From Eucommia ulmoides (Eukaryota > Streptophyta > Magnoliopsida > Garryales > Eucommiaceae): DNA of 64,000 nucleotides. Positions within the stretch are counted from its first letter, which is position 1. Each line of letters opens with the position of its first letter. Under the pieces are notes generated by a model. That model had not been told where the DNA came from and did no database searches. It was given only the letters and a program-made list of their open reading frames with translations. The stretch covers positions 10,231,001 through 10,295,000 of the forward strand of contig CM028340.1 of the NCBI GenBank assembly GCA_016647705.1, given 5' to 3'. The position numbers and the translations under genes are program-made. This document shows, piece by piece, positions 1-11,639 of the stretch.

Positions 1-560
1 TATATTCAACATTTACAGGTGTTGAATGTAACATTCACATTCAATATAATATCATATAAATTTTACTCTGTATACAAAAATAAGAAAATAATGGATGTTA
101 TATTCAACATTCACAGGTGTTGAATGTTACATTCAACATCCACATGATTTGTATTTGGGTCAGAAAAATATAATATCATAAAAAATAAATAAAAAAAAAA
201 AAAAATCAATTAATGTTACATTCAACATCTACATGAGGGGTATATTGGTAAAAAAAAATATAACATCGTAATAATAAATAAATAAATAAATAAATAATTG
301 ATGTTACATTCAATACCCACAGATTTTGAATGTTACATTCAACATTCACATGAGGGGTATTTTAGTCAGAAAAAAATATCATAAAAATAAAAAGAAATAA
401 AAAAATATTGATGTTACATTTAACACCCACAGGTTTTGAATGTTACATTCAACATCCACATGAGGAGTATTTTGGTCAAAAAAATATAGCATACAAAAAA
501 ATAAAAAAAATAAAAAATTAATGTCACATTCAACACCTACATGAGGAGTATTTTGGTCAG
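1..560. repeat. degenerate minisatellite with TGTTACATTCAACA core
   Basis: At least five diverged copies of a unit containing TGTTACATTCAACA followed by a CACATGAGGGGTATTTTGGTC-like tail begin near 125, 214, 331, 441 and 521, at irregular spacings of 81 to 117 bases caused by variable A-rich spacers. The first copies carry a palindrome, TGTTGAATGT-t-ACATTCAACA, at about 118-138. No open reading frame or gene signal is visible. Confidence 0.8.
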
Positions 561-675
561 AAAAAAGACAAAGAGACTTATTGGTACAAAAAAAAAAAGT
601 GATGAAAGTAATTGATAATTTTTTTTTTTGTATTTTGGGACTAAATGGTGCATGCCCCTTTATTAAATGAATGAC

Positions 676-790
676 TTCAAATCAGTTATTATCAAGTCAA
701 GCTGGACTAGTTCACGAATGACTTGATTCGTTTTCAAATCAGTTATTATCAAGTCAAGTTGGAGTAGTTCACAAATGACTTGATTCGTTT
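676..790. repeat. 57-bp tandem duplication
   Basis: The sequence starting CAAATCAGTTATTATC occurs at 678 and again at 735, giving two adjacent units of 57 bases that differ at a few positions. A diverged third relative lies at about 4690-4760. Confidence 0.85.
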
Positions 791-1020
791 AAAACCATAT
801 TGCTAGTCCTTGCAATTAGAAAGTAAAAACGTGATTGATACTGTTCAAATTTTAAGTGTTAAAATTTGAAGTAACGAAATTTATTTGATAAAATTAAAAT
901 TTTAAGTGCTAAATTTTTGGCCGAGCATGTTGAACAGAGTATTAAGTAACATATTTTTGGTTGAAAATTTCAAACAAATTTTAAGAAAGATTTAATTGAT
1001 TAATTTGTGTTAATTATAAT
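735..1020. repeat. dispersed repeat, copy 1 (relatives at 4690-4830 and 5760-6010)
   Basis: Bases 735-870 resemble 4690-4830 (shared ...GTAGTTCA, GCTAGTCCTTG, AAAGTAA blocks). Bases 840-1020 resemble 5820-6000 (shared TTTTAAGTG, GAGCATGTT, TATTTTTGG, AAGATTTAATTGATTAATT blocks). All three blocks are in the same orientation. The family is not recognised and has no coding capacity; it is probably an old non-coding transposon relic. Confidence 0.65.
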
Positions 1021-3348
1021 TGTCATATATGACAACAGAAAACATTATATTTTGTTTTTCTTTGAGATAAAATGTGCTGATATTTGTTGTTAAATGACAA
1101 TGAAGCACAAATAATAATATTAATAATAATAAAAAAAAAATCAAAGGAGGAAATGAAATAAATACGTGACATACTCAATTTTATTAAATACATTTGTGGC
1201 TATCTCACCTAAAATCACCAATATATATGCAACAAAATCAAAATTATACATAACATAAATGAGAGAACGTAAGATTTTTCTCATAAATTTAGATAGAAAG
1301 GATAAAATCAAGGCTTGTATACAGAAATAAATCTTGAACTTAAACAAGCCTTAATAATTAATTAGGTCTCATAAAAAATACAAGAACATGTAAATTTATG
1401 GTGAGTTGATTATATTTATTTGTAAATTTAAAAGAAAATAGATAAATTCAGTATTTTTTTTTTGGATATCATAGATTTAGATAATTTTTAGAATTAAATT
1501 TATTACTTTCTTGAATATCATAAATTAATTACAAAAAATTAATTTTTTTTGTTAAATATTCTAAATATTCGAAAAATTAAAGATCAAGTTTGATAGAGTT
1601 TGAGTAGAAGTATAACTATGAAATTTGACATGTAAGCTGAGACAAATAGGAGACTACTTTTAGGTTGCTCACCCTTTTTGGGGCTCTACTTCTCCTTTTG
1701 AGAAGTGGAAGTCCGTTAAGTATGTTTAATAATCAATTTAAAAAAAAAAATTACATTTGAGTTTTTTCTTTTTGTGTTACTTTTAAACTTTAAGAGAATT
1801 GTGCTTTTAAAAAGCAAAATGAGTTTTTTCAATTGATGAAATTTTGTATGATAATATTACTCTTATTGATAAAATTATTAATTCTACAGAAAATATCAAT
1901 ACTTAATTGTTCATCAAACGTTGGATTCAAAAGACTCATTTGGTTGGATATAATAAAATCAGAGTGGAATAAAATGGGAGAAATAATAAAATGAGTGAAT
2001 GAATGAAAAGAATTTACAATGGAGTCACTATTCAATTATCTTATTTGGTTGTTATCATGTATTTAAATAAATGGAATAGAATAATGTTTTTTTACATATC
2101 AATTCGGAAATAATATTCATTCACAATATGTACCTAATAATAAATTATTTAAAAAAATTACTACAAAATATGAGTAATATCCTATATGAAAATATTCAAA
2201 ATCTACTAATTAAAATTATTTTATTCTTAAATATTTATTTTCTGTTTGGAAGAATAACATATATATTTTTCTCAAATATTTATTTTTGTTTAGAAACAGA
2301 AACATATATTTTTTTTTTTATCAGATTTCACTTCCATTTCCCATATAAATTTTTTTCTTCTCAAATTTCTATTTTTGATTCAGGAAAACAAAAAGATTTC
2401 TTATTCCTAGATTTTTATTTTCGTTTTGAAAACAACTACATACTTTATGTTCTTATGTTTGTATTTCGGAACATGAACTGATTTGTTCGCTTCTATTATT
2501 TTTTTGTTTGAAATGTAAAGTTATGAATTATAAAATATATTTTTGTTTAGAAAACATAAACAGAAACAAAAAAACATATTTCTATTCCAAAACAAATAAA
2601 AATTTGAGAAAAAAAAATCTTTTTCAATACTTGAAATAAAAACAGAATATTAGAAAAAAAAACTAATTTTTTTCAAAATAAAAATATAAAATTTAGAATA
2701 ATTTTTTTTTCCGTCGTTTGATGAATATTCTTTTATTCAAATTATTATAGGACTAAATTAATAAAATTAATTTATAGAAAATATCGAAAGTATTGTCAAA
2801 TTGAGAATTATAGACTACAACAAGATGATATATTTTAGATGTAACCCAAGAATATTCTACCATGAATTATAGAATCCAATTCCAGCCCATGGATTATAGA
2901 ATCCAATTCCATCAATTTTCATTCCATTTGATTATATTGGATAACCAAATAAAAGAATCGGAATTGAAAGTGGAATTGCGATTCGATTTCAACCTCGTTC
3001 CGCTTAACCAAACGCACCCTATGTGTCAGCAACTTAAGGTCTATTTCTTAAATATTTCATTATATAAATTTTTATTGTTATTTTTAAAAATTGGAGAAAT
3101 AGAAAAAATATATTTACTCCATGATTTGTTGTGTTCTCAAATTTTTTTTGAAGAACATAAACAAAATCTAGTACATTAAACAAACGTACGTCAGCTTAAC
3201 TACGGTGCTCGCATTTTCCCTATTAATTATTTGTTAGTCATTTTTTCTCACAATATTCAATCAGTTGTCCATTTCAGCTTACATCCTTCCCCTTTGAACC
3301 AGTCCCACTTCTTTTCTCTTCTATAAACAACCAGCTTGGTTCAATTTT

Positions 3349-3380
<32 letters not shown>

Positions 3381-4080
3381 TATTCGAGTTGGATGTGAGC
3401 TTAAAAGTTTATGTTAAATCTTGGTTTGCTTAATTATCAAATTATTCGTGAGCTTAATTAATTTTTTTTTTTTAAAATATTTATTAATTAAATTTTACTG
3501 TCTAAGAGCTATATAAACAATTATTCGTGAGCTTAATCAATTTTTTTTTTAAAATTTATTAATTAAATTTTAGTGCTTAAGAGCTATATAAACAATATAT
3601 CTTTTCTAGTAAAATTAATTATTTATAATTGCTTCCTGAAATTTTCTATACAAAATTCAAATATTCAATTTATAAGCAAATCAAAATATAAGAATTATAA
3701 AGAAACAATAAAAAATTATAAATAATAAGTAATTAAATAGGTGAAATGGGTATTTATAAAATTAAAATTTAATTCGTAGAACAATTTGATATGTGAGATT
3801 GTACTATTAAAGAAAGAGATAATTGACCATTAGTCCCAAATAACAGATGTAATTTTAAAAAAGTCTTCATTTAAAACTTAAGTTTTGATTTAGTCTTTTA
3901 AAGTGGTTTTAACTTGTGTATTAGTTCCACAGTGCTGGGAATGTAGAGATAATTTGGTGAGTAAATTTGTATTCTAGTGAATATTAGTTACATATAATTA
4001 AAATTAGTTACAAATTTAATAATTACAAATCATATATTACATATATCTATATAATTTTAATTACATGTATCTGGGTAATA
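1021..4080. other. AT-rich non-coding stretch
   Basis: Only short low-complexity frames rich in Phe, Ile, Asn and Lys are present; none shows a domain or codon bias. Oligo-A/T tracts, including a run of about 28 T near 3349-3376, and GAAACAGAAACA-like repeats (2290-2640) dominate. The segment 2860-2910 repeats ATTATAGAATCCAATTCC twice. I see no gene here. Confidence 0.6.
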
Positions 4081-4096
4081 TTAATTACATGTTATA

Positions 4097-4099
<3 letters not shown>

Positions 4100-4153
<54 letters not shown>
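4100..4153. repeat. (TA)n microsatellite
   Basis: Uninterrupted TA dinucleotide run of more than 50 bases. Confidence 0.95.
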
Positions 4154-4158
<5 letters not shown>

Positions 4159-4159
4159 T

Positions 4160-4400
4160 GTTACATCTAACAAATATTCTATAAAAAAATTAGTTAAAAA
4201 TTAATTACATATATTTGTGTAATATTAGTTATATGTTACCAAATTACATGTATTTGTGTAATATATTTGTTACATCTAATAAAATTTTTTACACACAAAA
4301 TAATTACATGTTACAAATTACATTAATATTTGTTACATGTAACAAGTATTTTATACGCAAACTAGTTACATGTAACTGCGCAAGTGCATGTGCGTGTATT
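4160..4400. repeat. cluster of TTACATGTAA palindromic repeats
   Basis: TGTTACAT and its complement recur many times. Two perfect palindromes, TGTTACATGTAACA (4331-4344) and AGTTACATGTAACT (4364-4377), lie 20 bases apart. Function unknown. Confidence 0.6.
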
Positions 4401-5759
4401 GGGTCTTCCGTCTTTTTAATACACAGGACTATAACACAAGTTACAATTGCACATGAGACTTTTTTAAGATTAAGTGTAAAATAAAAGACTTGCCACCGAA
4501 TGACACTAAAAGAAATTCAAGAGTCTATTTTATTATTTTTTTCATATTAAAAATATAATAAAATATCTTAATTTTGTATTATTCAGTTGGTCACGAACAT
4601 TAACGAGCCGAGTTACAACATATGATATGTTTGTTTATTTACTAAACAAACTTAAGTAAAAGCTTGAGTTTTGTTCATTTAATAAATGTACAAGTTTTGA
4701 ATGAGTTATTATCGAGTCGAGCTAAAGTAGTTCATGAGTGGTTTGATTTGTTTACAACCATAGTTGTTAGTCCTTGAAGTTAAAAAGTAACGGACGAGTT
4801 TGATAATGCTTAAATTTTAGGGGCCTTACGACCAACTTCCAAATTTATGTGGAAACTACCTAATGAATCCAATTATTGTTGTTGTTGTTGTTGTTATTTT
4901 TGTTTTATTTTTTTTTATTTTTGCATCGATTAGCCTCACTGGCATTTCATGAAGTAATTTATTTGTCTCTATTAATGAATCTTTACTTTCCATAAACATT
5001 GTCACCCCTAAATGCGCGGAATAAAATATGGTAATGAAATACCAATGAAACTAAAAACGAAACTTATAATTTCTCTTAATTGTGATTGTTGTTCGATAAT
5101 TTTTTCAACTACAATTATCTATAAATCATGATCTTCAAAATGAGATGTTAATTATTTTTTGTGGAGTTATGGATTATGATGCACATGAATGATAGATGTA
5201 ACATTAAGTGCGATGTTAATGTTATTTATAATATCACTACAATTTGTGTGCCCCGTAAGTATTGAATATACCATTCAATGCAATAAAAAAAAATATAAAA
5301 TAATGTTGATAATAACACAAATTATATGAAGGTGCTGTATGTAACATGACTTACTAATAAAAGTGATGTAATATTGAATGTAATACTCAACTATATTTTG
5401 ATAACGTATAAGATCGTGTTTAATGTAATACAAATGTGAAACTTGAAAATTCTCGAAGTACAATTGTTGAATGTAACACGAATGTACAAATTTGAAACTA
5501 ATGAAAAAATAGTTAATGTAATATTATTTTGAAAATCTTATTTAGATGAATAAGAATATATAATTAAATCATGAAAAAAATGTGTACAACCATAGTTATT
5601 TGATTTTAATAAAATGATTTTAATGTAAAACTATTAAATATGAAAAATCCCACTCCTGCAAATCTCGCAAGGGTAAATTTATCATGTAATTTCTGCGTTT
5701 TTTAAATTCGGGACTGGATGGTTTGAACATCAGTACACTAGGATTGTTTGGTTCATTTT

Positions 5760-6010
5760 CAAATAGTTGGAATCAATTGCTAATTTTAACTTAAATTGGG
5801 ATCACTAGGCAATTTAATCTAAATTTTAAGTGTTTAAATTTGAAGTATTAAAAATATCTTAAATTTATTTGATAAAGTTAAAAATTTTAAATGCTGATTT
5901 TTTGACAGAGCATGTTCAGCAGTATATTGAGTAGCCTATTTTTGGCTGAAATTTTAAAACAATTTTTAATAAAGATTTAATTGATTAATTCATCTTAATT
6001 AAATTTGAGA
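5760..6010. repeat. dispersed repeat, copy 2
   Basis: Same-orientation diverged copy of about 820-1020, including the GAGCATGTT...TATTTTTGGCTGAAA...AAGATTTAATTGATTAATT blocks. It lies about 0.3 kb upstream of the DEFL-1 TATA box. Confidence 0.65.
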
Positions 6011-6353
6011 AATAAATTTATTATAATAATTACTTAATCTATTCAATTTTCAATATTATGAAATATGGGCTAAGTCTTGATCTTAGTGTTTAATTTTTTC
6101 AATTGAATCCCTAAAATTATAAAATGTTGTCTTCCGTTAAATTTATTGACTGAATTTCCCTGTGAAAAAAGTCCCATGCTCTAAAATGAATGGTTTTGAG
6201 GGTTTTTTTTTTTTTTTTTTTTTTTTAACATCAGGGCTTACAATTAACCAGAAAAAGTGAAATATAAGGGACTTTAGGGATCAACACGTATTTAACCTTT
6301 TTAAATTTTTTTTAAGTTGATCATACCGTGGAGCAATGGGCATGACTTTGGCC

Positions 6354-6361
6354 TATAAATA
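6354..6361 (+). promoter_or_regulatory. TATA box of DEFL-1
   Basis: TATAAATA lies 66 bases before the DEFL-1 start codon. The element and its surroundings (GGAGCAATGGGC at 6330-6341, TTTAAGTTGATCA upstream) are conserved in the inverted DEFL-2 promoter fragment at 17305-17401, which supports a shared, formerly functional core promoter. Confidence 0.75.
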
Positions 6362-6426
6362 CCTGCCAAGCATTCATTTAACTTCACCACAAGCATATTA
6401 CATTGCACCACAAATACATAGCAACA

Positions 6427-6676
6427 ATGACAAAGTCTCTAATTAGTGGTGCCACCCTTCTTGCTCTCATTTGCTGCTTCCTTCTCCTCTTTGCACCTTC
6501 TGGTGGGTAGTATGTAATTCCCTATTTTTCTTCGTTGTTGTTCCCAAATACTTGGGAACAAAACAGAAAAATGTGTTTTTGTTCCATTCCCACATTTTAA
6601 GATCAAATTTCTTTGGTTATTAGAACAGAAACAGATTTTTTTTCCTCTTCTGTTTTTTTTCCCCCGCTTCATAGAC

Positions 6677-6707
<31 letters not shown>

Positions 6708-7180
6708 CATATATATATACACAGACAGATATATATTGATGGGAAGTGACATGGACTCAAATTTTTGACAAAATAAAAGATCACAAGGCCTATATCTGTT
6801 TTTTTGGTAAGCTCCCTCCCAATAATAATAATAATAATAATAATAACAATAATAATGAAATAAGAGATTATACCAACACAATTGATCAAGACCTAGGCAA
6901 GTGATTTTTTTTTTTTTTTTTTCTTTTTTCTTTTTATTTATTTATTTAGGAAGCAGACATTGTGAAATATTAGAAACCTTCTAATATTAATGTTGGATTT
7001 TCCTGTTTTTTGCCAGAGATGCGAATGGCGGAGGCTCAACGAATCTGTAGAGTTCGCAGGGGTTTTTGCAATAGCTGTAACAGGAAATGCCAGCCGCAAT
7101 ATATGTATGGCAGATGCAGACGAGTGTATTTTGGCGGTAGTTGGAGATACTACTGCTACTGTTACTATAGGTGTAATTAG
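6427..7180 (+). CDS. DEFL-1: secreted defensin-like cysteine-rich peptide, two exons
   Basis: Exon 1 is 6427-6502, the intron 6503-7016 (donor G|GTGGGT, acceptor TTTTTGCCAG) and exon 2 7017-7180; the splice keeps frame and gives 79 residues. Exon 1 encodes a hydrophobic signal peptide (starts MTKSLISGATLLALICCFLL); cleavage after ...MAEA near residue 32 is likely. The mature part is basic, Tyr-rich and has eight cysteines, spaced C-x6-C-x2-C-x3-C-x8-C-x12-C-x-C-x3-C. The C-x3-C (CNRKC) and C-x-C (CYC) pairs plus the terminal Cys fit the cysteine-stabilised alpha-beta fold of plant defensin-like peptides, whose genes usually have this intron just after the signal peptide. The C1-C2 and C2-C3 loops are shorter than in classical plant defensins (x10 and x5). 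The likely role is a secreted defence or signalling peptide, which is inferred. Conservation of all eight cysteines in DEFL-2 supports the model. Confidence 0.82.
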
Positions 7181-7202
7181 TTAAAAATATATGAAATAAT
7201 CA

Positions 7203-7227
7203 AATAAAAATCTACTACATAAATAAA
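7203..7227 (+). promoter_or_regulatory. poly(A) signals of DEFL-1
   Basis: Two AATAAA hexamers (7203-7208 and 7222-7227) follow the stop codon by 23 and 42 bases. The 3' flank is similar to the DEFL-2 3' flank on the opposite strand near 10350-10390, so homology continues past the stop codon. Confidence 0.6.
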
Positions 7228-7229
7228 TG

Positions 7230-9480
7230 CTGCTACTTACCACATATATATACATATATATATCTATATATGTTGTAATTTATCACCAGCCAGCAACAAT
7301 CAGCACTAGTATTGTGTACTGATTGGTACAAGTTCGTGTATTACGTTGTTATGTAAGTTTGTGTGTGTGTTAATTTCAAGTAGTAACGTACAACTCTTGT
7401 ATGAATTGCTGTTACTAATTGATATGTAATAAAATAGCATAAAAATAGATGTTTGTGTTTGTCTATGATTTTTTTGCCATCTAACATTGATTTGCTTGTC
7501 TGAAAGAAGAATTTTCATAATCATTATAGGTAAGTGGTTTAGTCCGGGTGGCAAGGAGAGGTTTTCCATTTTTTTGTCAATCAGAGTTTGATTTTTTTTG
7601 TAGAACATTACAAGAATTAAATTTTGAATGCACTAGACCAATGTGGATGAGTGCACCCTAAGATTGTCCAAGAAAGTGATTAAGTCCAAAAAATGTAAAG
7701 TGGTTTGCTTGGAATAGAAAGAGTTGAAGTTAGCAACTCTTTTAGTGATAATCATGTGCATCTAATACGAGAATGTGGGGGACTAAATTTATTCCTATTT
7801 TTTAGCTTTTAGTTATCAATTTCTTAGCATGTATTTGAATTGGCTAAAAAAACAAAAGTTTTCTTGATTGATTCTTCCCATAATTGAAAATGTTATGTCC
7901 AGAAATAATTTATAAATGATTGCATTGTTCACATTGGCAACTTTGACCCCATAAGATTAGAGAGCAGTTAAAGTAATAATGTGTACAATATAGGGATTTG
8001 ATCTTCAAATAGGTGTCATAAAATCTGGGGGCAAAAAAACTCCGGGGGACTAGACCTCAACTTACCAAAATGAATAGATTTAATTGGGATAAAATGGGTC
8101 AATTGAGATTTGCATCGGAACCAATGACGACAGGAGGGAAGGATTTTGGATAGAGAGAAAGGATCTACCGCTGAGCCTGAGGGTCCTTGAGGAAGGCAAT
8201 TTGTATGATTGATAGCGTGAGAAGACACGAGGACTTGGATCTTGATCGACACGGCGAAGAGATATATGGGATGGAGGCTTGCAGTAGTTCAGACGTTGAT
8301 ATATAAAGAGGAATGTTAGGAAGAACTTGATTGAAAAAGAGACATGGGGCTATTCGTCGCTGAAGGGGAAGGGCGTCGACGAAGAGAGACAGAAACGGGG
8401 TTTGGGGTGGGAAGATTAGCTAGGGTTAAGGGGATATTTATTTTAGGGATTATGAATATATAAAAATTAAAAAATGTTATTTGATCTGAACCTTTGGATC
8501 AATTTTTTATCAATGTTTCTAAATGTCAAAAATGTAAAATATGCCCTCATTTATAGAATGGATTAAAAATATTCCAAAAAATTAAATTCATTCTTTAATT
8601 TGTTATCATTCTTCTAGATTACTAATTTGTTATCCTGTTGAGAGTTTGTTGTATTTGGTTATGTTAGCGTTAGTTATGTTAGCTATATATTGTTGTTTCA
8701 ATGAGAATTTTATTCCATTCATCTTTTCTCTATTTTTGTCGTCTAATATTTATATCAATATGTCATTTGAAACATGGTTATTTTATTACATGCCCACCAT
8801 TTATTATTCATTTAAAGTTTTAAAATTAAGGGGTATCTATTTGTTAAAATTCTCCCTGGGATTAATCTTGTAATATCTACATGACAAGTGATTGTATTTT
8901 GCTGACATTTTACCAAAAAAATACTAATAACTTGGTTCAATTTTGTTCTTTATTATTAAATTAACTTGGTTTAATTATAATCAAGTAGAAACTAGATAAC
9001 CAATTTTTGATTGGATATCTTAAGTTGTCTAACACATTTTTTAAGCATAATTGAATCCCGAAACCATTTTGAACTATCGATTTTGATAAGATTAATTTTG
9101 GATTGAACTTTTTAAAATATTTTGGGCCATTAAGAATTAAAAAAACAATATTTCCAAAATTTGGTGCACCAACACGCCTATGTAAATCCAATGCTGGTTG
9201 GCAAGATTTCTTTCTTTTTATGCTTTTTAAAAAAAGAAAAGAAAAGAGAGTGGCTCGAACTTTCTTTAAACAATTAGGCTCATTTAAGCCATTTACGAAA
9301 AATCTAAAAAATATTTCTTAATTTCACTTGTGTCTCTCTCAATAAAGAGAATCGTCATTTTCTATTATTCGTTTTATTTTTCAATTTATTTTTTATTTTT
9401 TATTTTTAAAAAAAGAGTGAGAAAATGGGAGAGAAAAGAGAAGAAAAAACAGTGTCAGCTTGCTCACGTGAGAGAGAGTG
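7230..9480. other. intergenic stretch without recognisable gene
   Basis: AT-rich, with scattered short frames only. A less AT-rich patch at 8020-8430 has a 78-codon minus-strand frame with no family I recognise; it may be a decayed exon or transposon remnant. No RNA gene seen. Confidence 0.5.
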
Positions 9481-9484
9481 AGCA

Positions 9485-10265
9485 ACAACAATTAAACCTT
9501 TATCCCACTTATGTAGGGTTGGCTACATGAATCCGTTTACACATAGTCATTGATTAAGGGACATTCCCTCAGTCAGGTTTAATGTCACTAAATCAATTCT
9601 AATAGTCTCGTTTAATGTTTTCTTAAGTCTACATTTTCCTATAGTAGCCATCTGCACTTGAACTAAATCACATATTCTTATTGGTGCTTCAATGAGTCTT
9701 CTATACACATGCCCAAACCATCGTAAATTCTCTCTAATAGTTTTATTCTTAATTTTATCCATTCTCGTCTTCTAACTCATCCACCACAGCATCCTTATTT
9801 TTGTCACCTCAATTTTCTAGACATTTGTTGTTTTTACCGCTCAACATTCTGAACCATATAAAAGCACTGATCTTATAACAGTTTTGTAGAATTTTTCTTT
9901 AAGTTTTAAAGGAATCCTACGATCACAAATCACCCAAACTGCACTCCTCTACTTTAACCAACTTGCCTTGACTCTATGTGTAATATCATCATCGATTTCA
10001 CTATTATTCTGAATCATTGAATCTAAATATCTAAAATGATTAACCTGTGACACCTCCTCATCTCTAATTTTGACTGCACCAATATCTTTCCGGGTATTAC
10101 TAAAATTGCAATACATGTATTCCGTCTTACTTTGACTAACCTTCAAACTTTATACTCTAAAATTTCTCTTCATCTTTTTAACTTAGTATTAAGACTTATT
10201 CTACTTTCGTTAACTAATACTATGTCATCCGCAACCAACATAGTCTTCGTTACTCCATCTTAAAT
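9485..10265 (-). mobile_element. 5'-truncated RTE-type LINE, 3' end of reverse transcriptase
   Basis: Read on the minus strand, 10260-10200 encodes an RT active-site block with MLVADDIVLVNES (the usual FADD as VADD). It is followed by KTEYMYCNFSNTRKD and HFRYLDSMI at 10146-9949, and by ENLRWFGHVYRR at 9762-9547. This order is typical of the C-terminal half of plant RTE-clade LINE polymerases. Frameshifts and stops break the reading frame, so it is dead. The 3' end, near ACTTATGTAGGGTTGGCTAC at 9506-9525, matches the conserved tail of plant RTE copies. The upstream RT and endonuclease are missing, as expected from 5' truncation on insertion. It abuts the 3' flank of DEFL-2. Confidence 0.8.
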
Positions 10266-10298
10266 ATGTTTACACAATATTAATATTAATATTAATTG

Positions 10299-10341
10299 TT
10301 GCTTGTGACATAAGTTACTATATATAGTAACTAACAAGCAA
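10299..10341. repeat. long imperfect hairpin in DEFL-2 3' flank
   Basis: TTGCTTGT...AAGTTACTATATATAGTAACT.ACAAGCAA forms a nested inverted repeat with a perfect 20-base core palindrome at 10313-10332. It lies about 60 bases beyond the DEFL-2 stop codon and could be a 3' UTR structure; DEFL-1 has only weak similarity at the matching position. Confidence 0.6.
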
Positions 10342-10392
10342 CATTTATTTATATATAGTAAATATTTATTTGATTACTTGATATGTTTTCAA

Positions 10393-11360
10393 TTAATTAC
10401 ACCTAAAGTAGCAATAGCAATAGATTCTAATGCCCACTATCTCGCATTTGCCGAACCGATACCGCGGTCTAGGGCATTTTCTATTACACTCTCCGCAGGG
10501 TCCATTGCGCCTTCTACAAAGTCTTTGAGCATCCACCATTCGCATCTCTGGAAAAAAAAATCCAGTGTTATTAAAAGACTCGTACTTCGTAAATTGATGT
10601 TGTCTAAAATTGAGTCCCTCAAGTTCCTATTTTGTGGCAATCAAATCCTTTTCTTAGTTACTGTCAATAAACGGTGGTGTCAGTTAGGGTTTCGGTCCTA
10701 ATCTGTTTATTCTCCTTAAAATTGGAATACTAATAGAAAATGAAGAAAAAGAAGTTTCTTCTTAAAAAATCCTGAAACTTATCTTAAAATCTATCTAGGA
10801 ACATACAAAAATATTATTTTCTTTTGATTTTTAATTTTTATTTTGAATTTAATTGAAATAACAACTGAAAACTGAGACAATAATCGAATACTACAAACTT
10901 GTTGGAAATACGGACACAAGCTCAAAAAAGGTGACAATTATTTGAAGGTTGTAAATGAATAAATCCATCCTTTTATCAACAGAAAGCCACGGATAGATCT
11001 GGTTGCAATTAAACAGAAAATATTGAAACTTAATCGAGAAAAATATAAGGTTGATTAAAATTTCGTCCTAAATCTTGTCCTATTAAAATTTCGTTACCAT
11101 AAAATACGATAAAATGCATAAGTGTCCTAAAAAAAATGTATATGGTGGGAGAAAGAGGTAAAACTAAAGCAAGAATATATGTTTCATATATGTTCGACTT
11201 TTAAGGAATTGAAAGAAAATAATAAGCCAAGTGGGTGGGAGTTGAGTAAAAAACAACGACAGGAATGTGTATCCTTGTGGGGAAGTTAAATGTATGCGTA
11301 GGAGGTATTTATACGCAAAGCAAGACGGGTTGCATCACTAATTAGAGACAGCTTGGCCAT
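10393..11360 (-). pseudogene. DEFL-2: inverted paralogue of DEFL-1, exon 1 broken
   Basis: Exon 2 is 10547-10393 on the minus strand, preceded by a good acceptor (TTTTTTTTTCCAG). It is fully open and has the same eight cysteines, spaced C-x6-C-x2-C-x3-C-x9-C-x8-C-x-C-x3-C. It shares the CNRKC core and the ending YCYCYFRCN with DEFL-1. Exon 1 starts with ATG at 11360 and matches DEFL-1 for about 15 codons (start MAKLSLISDATRLAL). It then runs directly into a second copy of the gene's own TATA/5' UTR segment and stops at 11286-11288, so the hydrophobic part of the signal peptide and the splice donor are lost. The true promoter now lies beyond a 5.9-kb Copia insertion. Little decay in exon 2 suggests recent inactivation, or use as a donor for recombination. 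Confidence 0.8.
11267..11316 (-). repeat. duplicated TATA/5' UTR segment inside DEFL-2 exon 1
   Basis: The minus strand here reads GCGTATAAATACCTCCTACG... through to CCACAAGGATACAC. It is a nearly identical copy of the promoter/5' UTR sequence split between 17305-17335 and 11377-11398. The duplicate interrupts exon 1 after about codon 15, so it is a local rearrangement within the gene; one base in the GCATAC region differs. Confidence 0.8.
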
Positions 11361-11398
11361 TGTTACTATGTATTTGTGTATCCTTGTGGGGAAGTTAA

Positions 11399-11559
11399 TC
11401 TTGAATTGTATCAATTTCATTCATACTTTATCTCTATGATTACAAAGGTATTTATAGAGCTTGATTCTAGGGTTTCCTTAGAATCAAGTTAATACACAAT
11501 ATCTCAATTAGGAAAGCAATTATAATGTAAGAAATTTTGATTGATTCCCCTTTTTAACA
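11399..11559 (-). repeat. 3' LTR of Copia 1
   Basis: 161 bp and closely similar to 17136-17304. The internal side carries the polypurine tract at 11560-11575. Confidence 0.9.
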
Positions 11560-11639
11560 CTCTCCCACAAGTTGGTGCGTAGATATCTCACATACCCAAC
11601 TTGTCAAAATTTTTTAAGAATACCCGATTTGAGACCGCT

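Noticed and set aside
2128-2481. 117-codon frame rich in Phe, Tyr and Ile
   Set aside because: Low-complexity translation of T-rich DNA with no domain, codon bias or splice support.
1900-3030. Possible 1.1-kb foldback element with TTTGGTTGGA and complement near its ends
   Set aside because: The inverted similarity is too short and imperfect to support boundaries.
6620-6889. Minus-strand frames with long Ile/Tyr runs
   Set aside because: They are translations of the (TA)n and (AAT)n microsatellites inside the DEFL-1 intron.
6990-7184. 64-codon frame overlapping DEFL-1 exon 2 in another frame
   Set aside because: Shadow frame; the alternative frame has eight conserved cysteines shared with DEFL-2 and correct splice phase.
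8016-8252. 78-codon minus-strand frame in a less AT-rich patch
   Set aside because: No domain, no splice context, and no recognisable family; described only as intergenic sequence.
10378-10701. 107-codon plus-strand frame opposite DEFL-2 exon 2
   Set aside because: Antisense shadow; the minus-strand frame has the conserved cysteine pattern.
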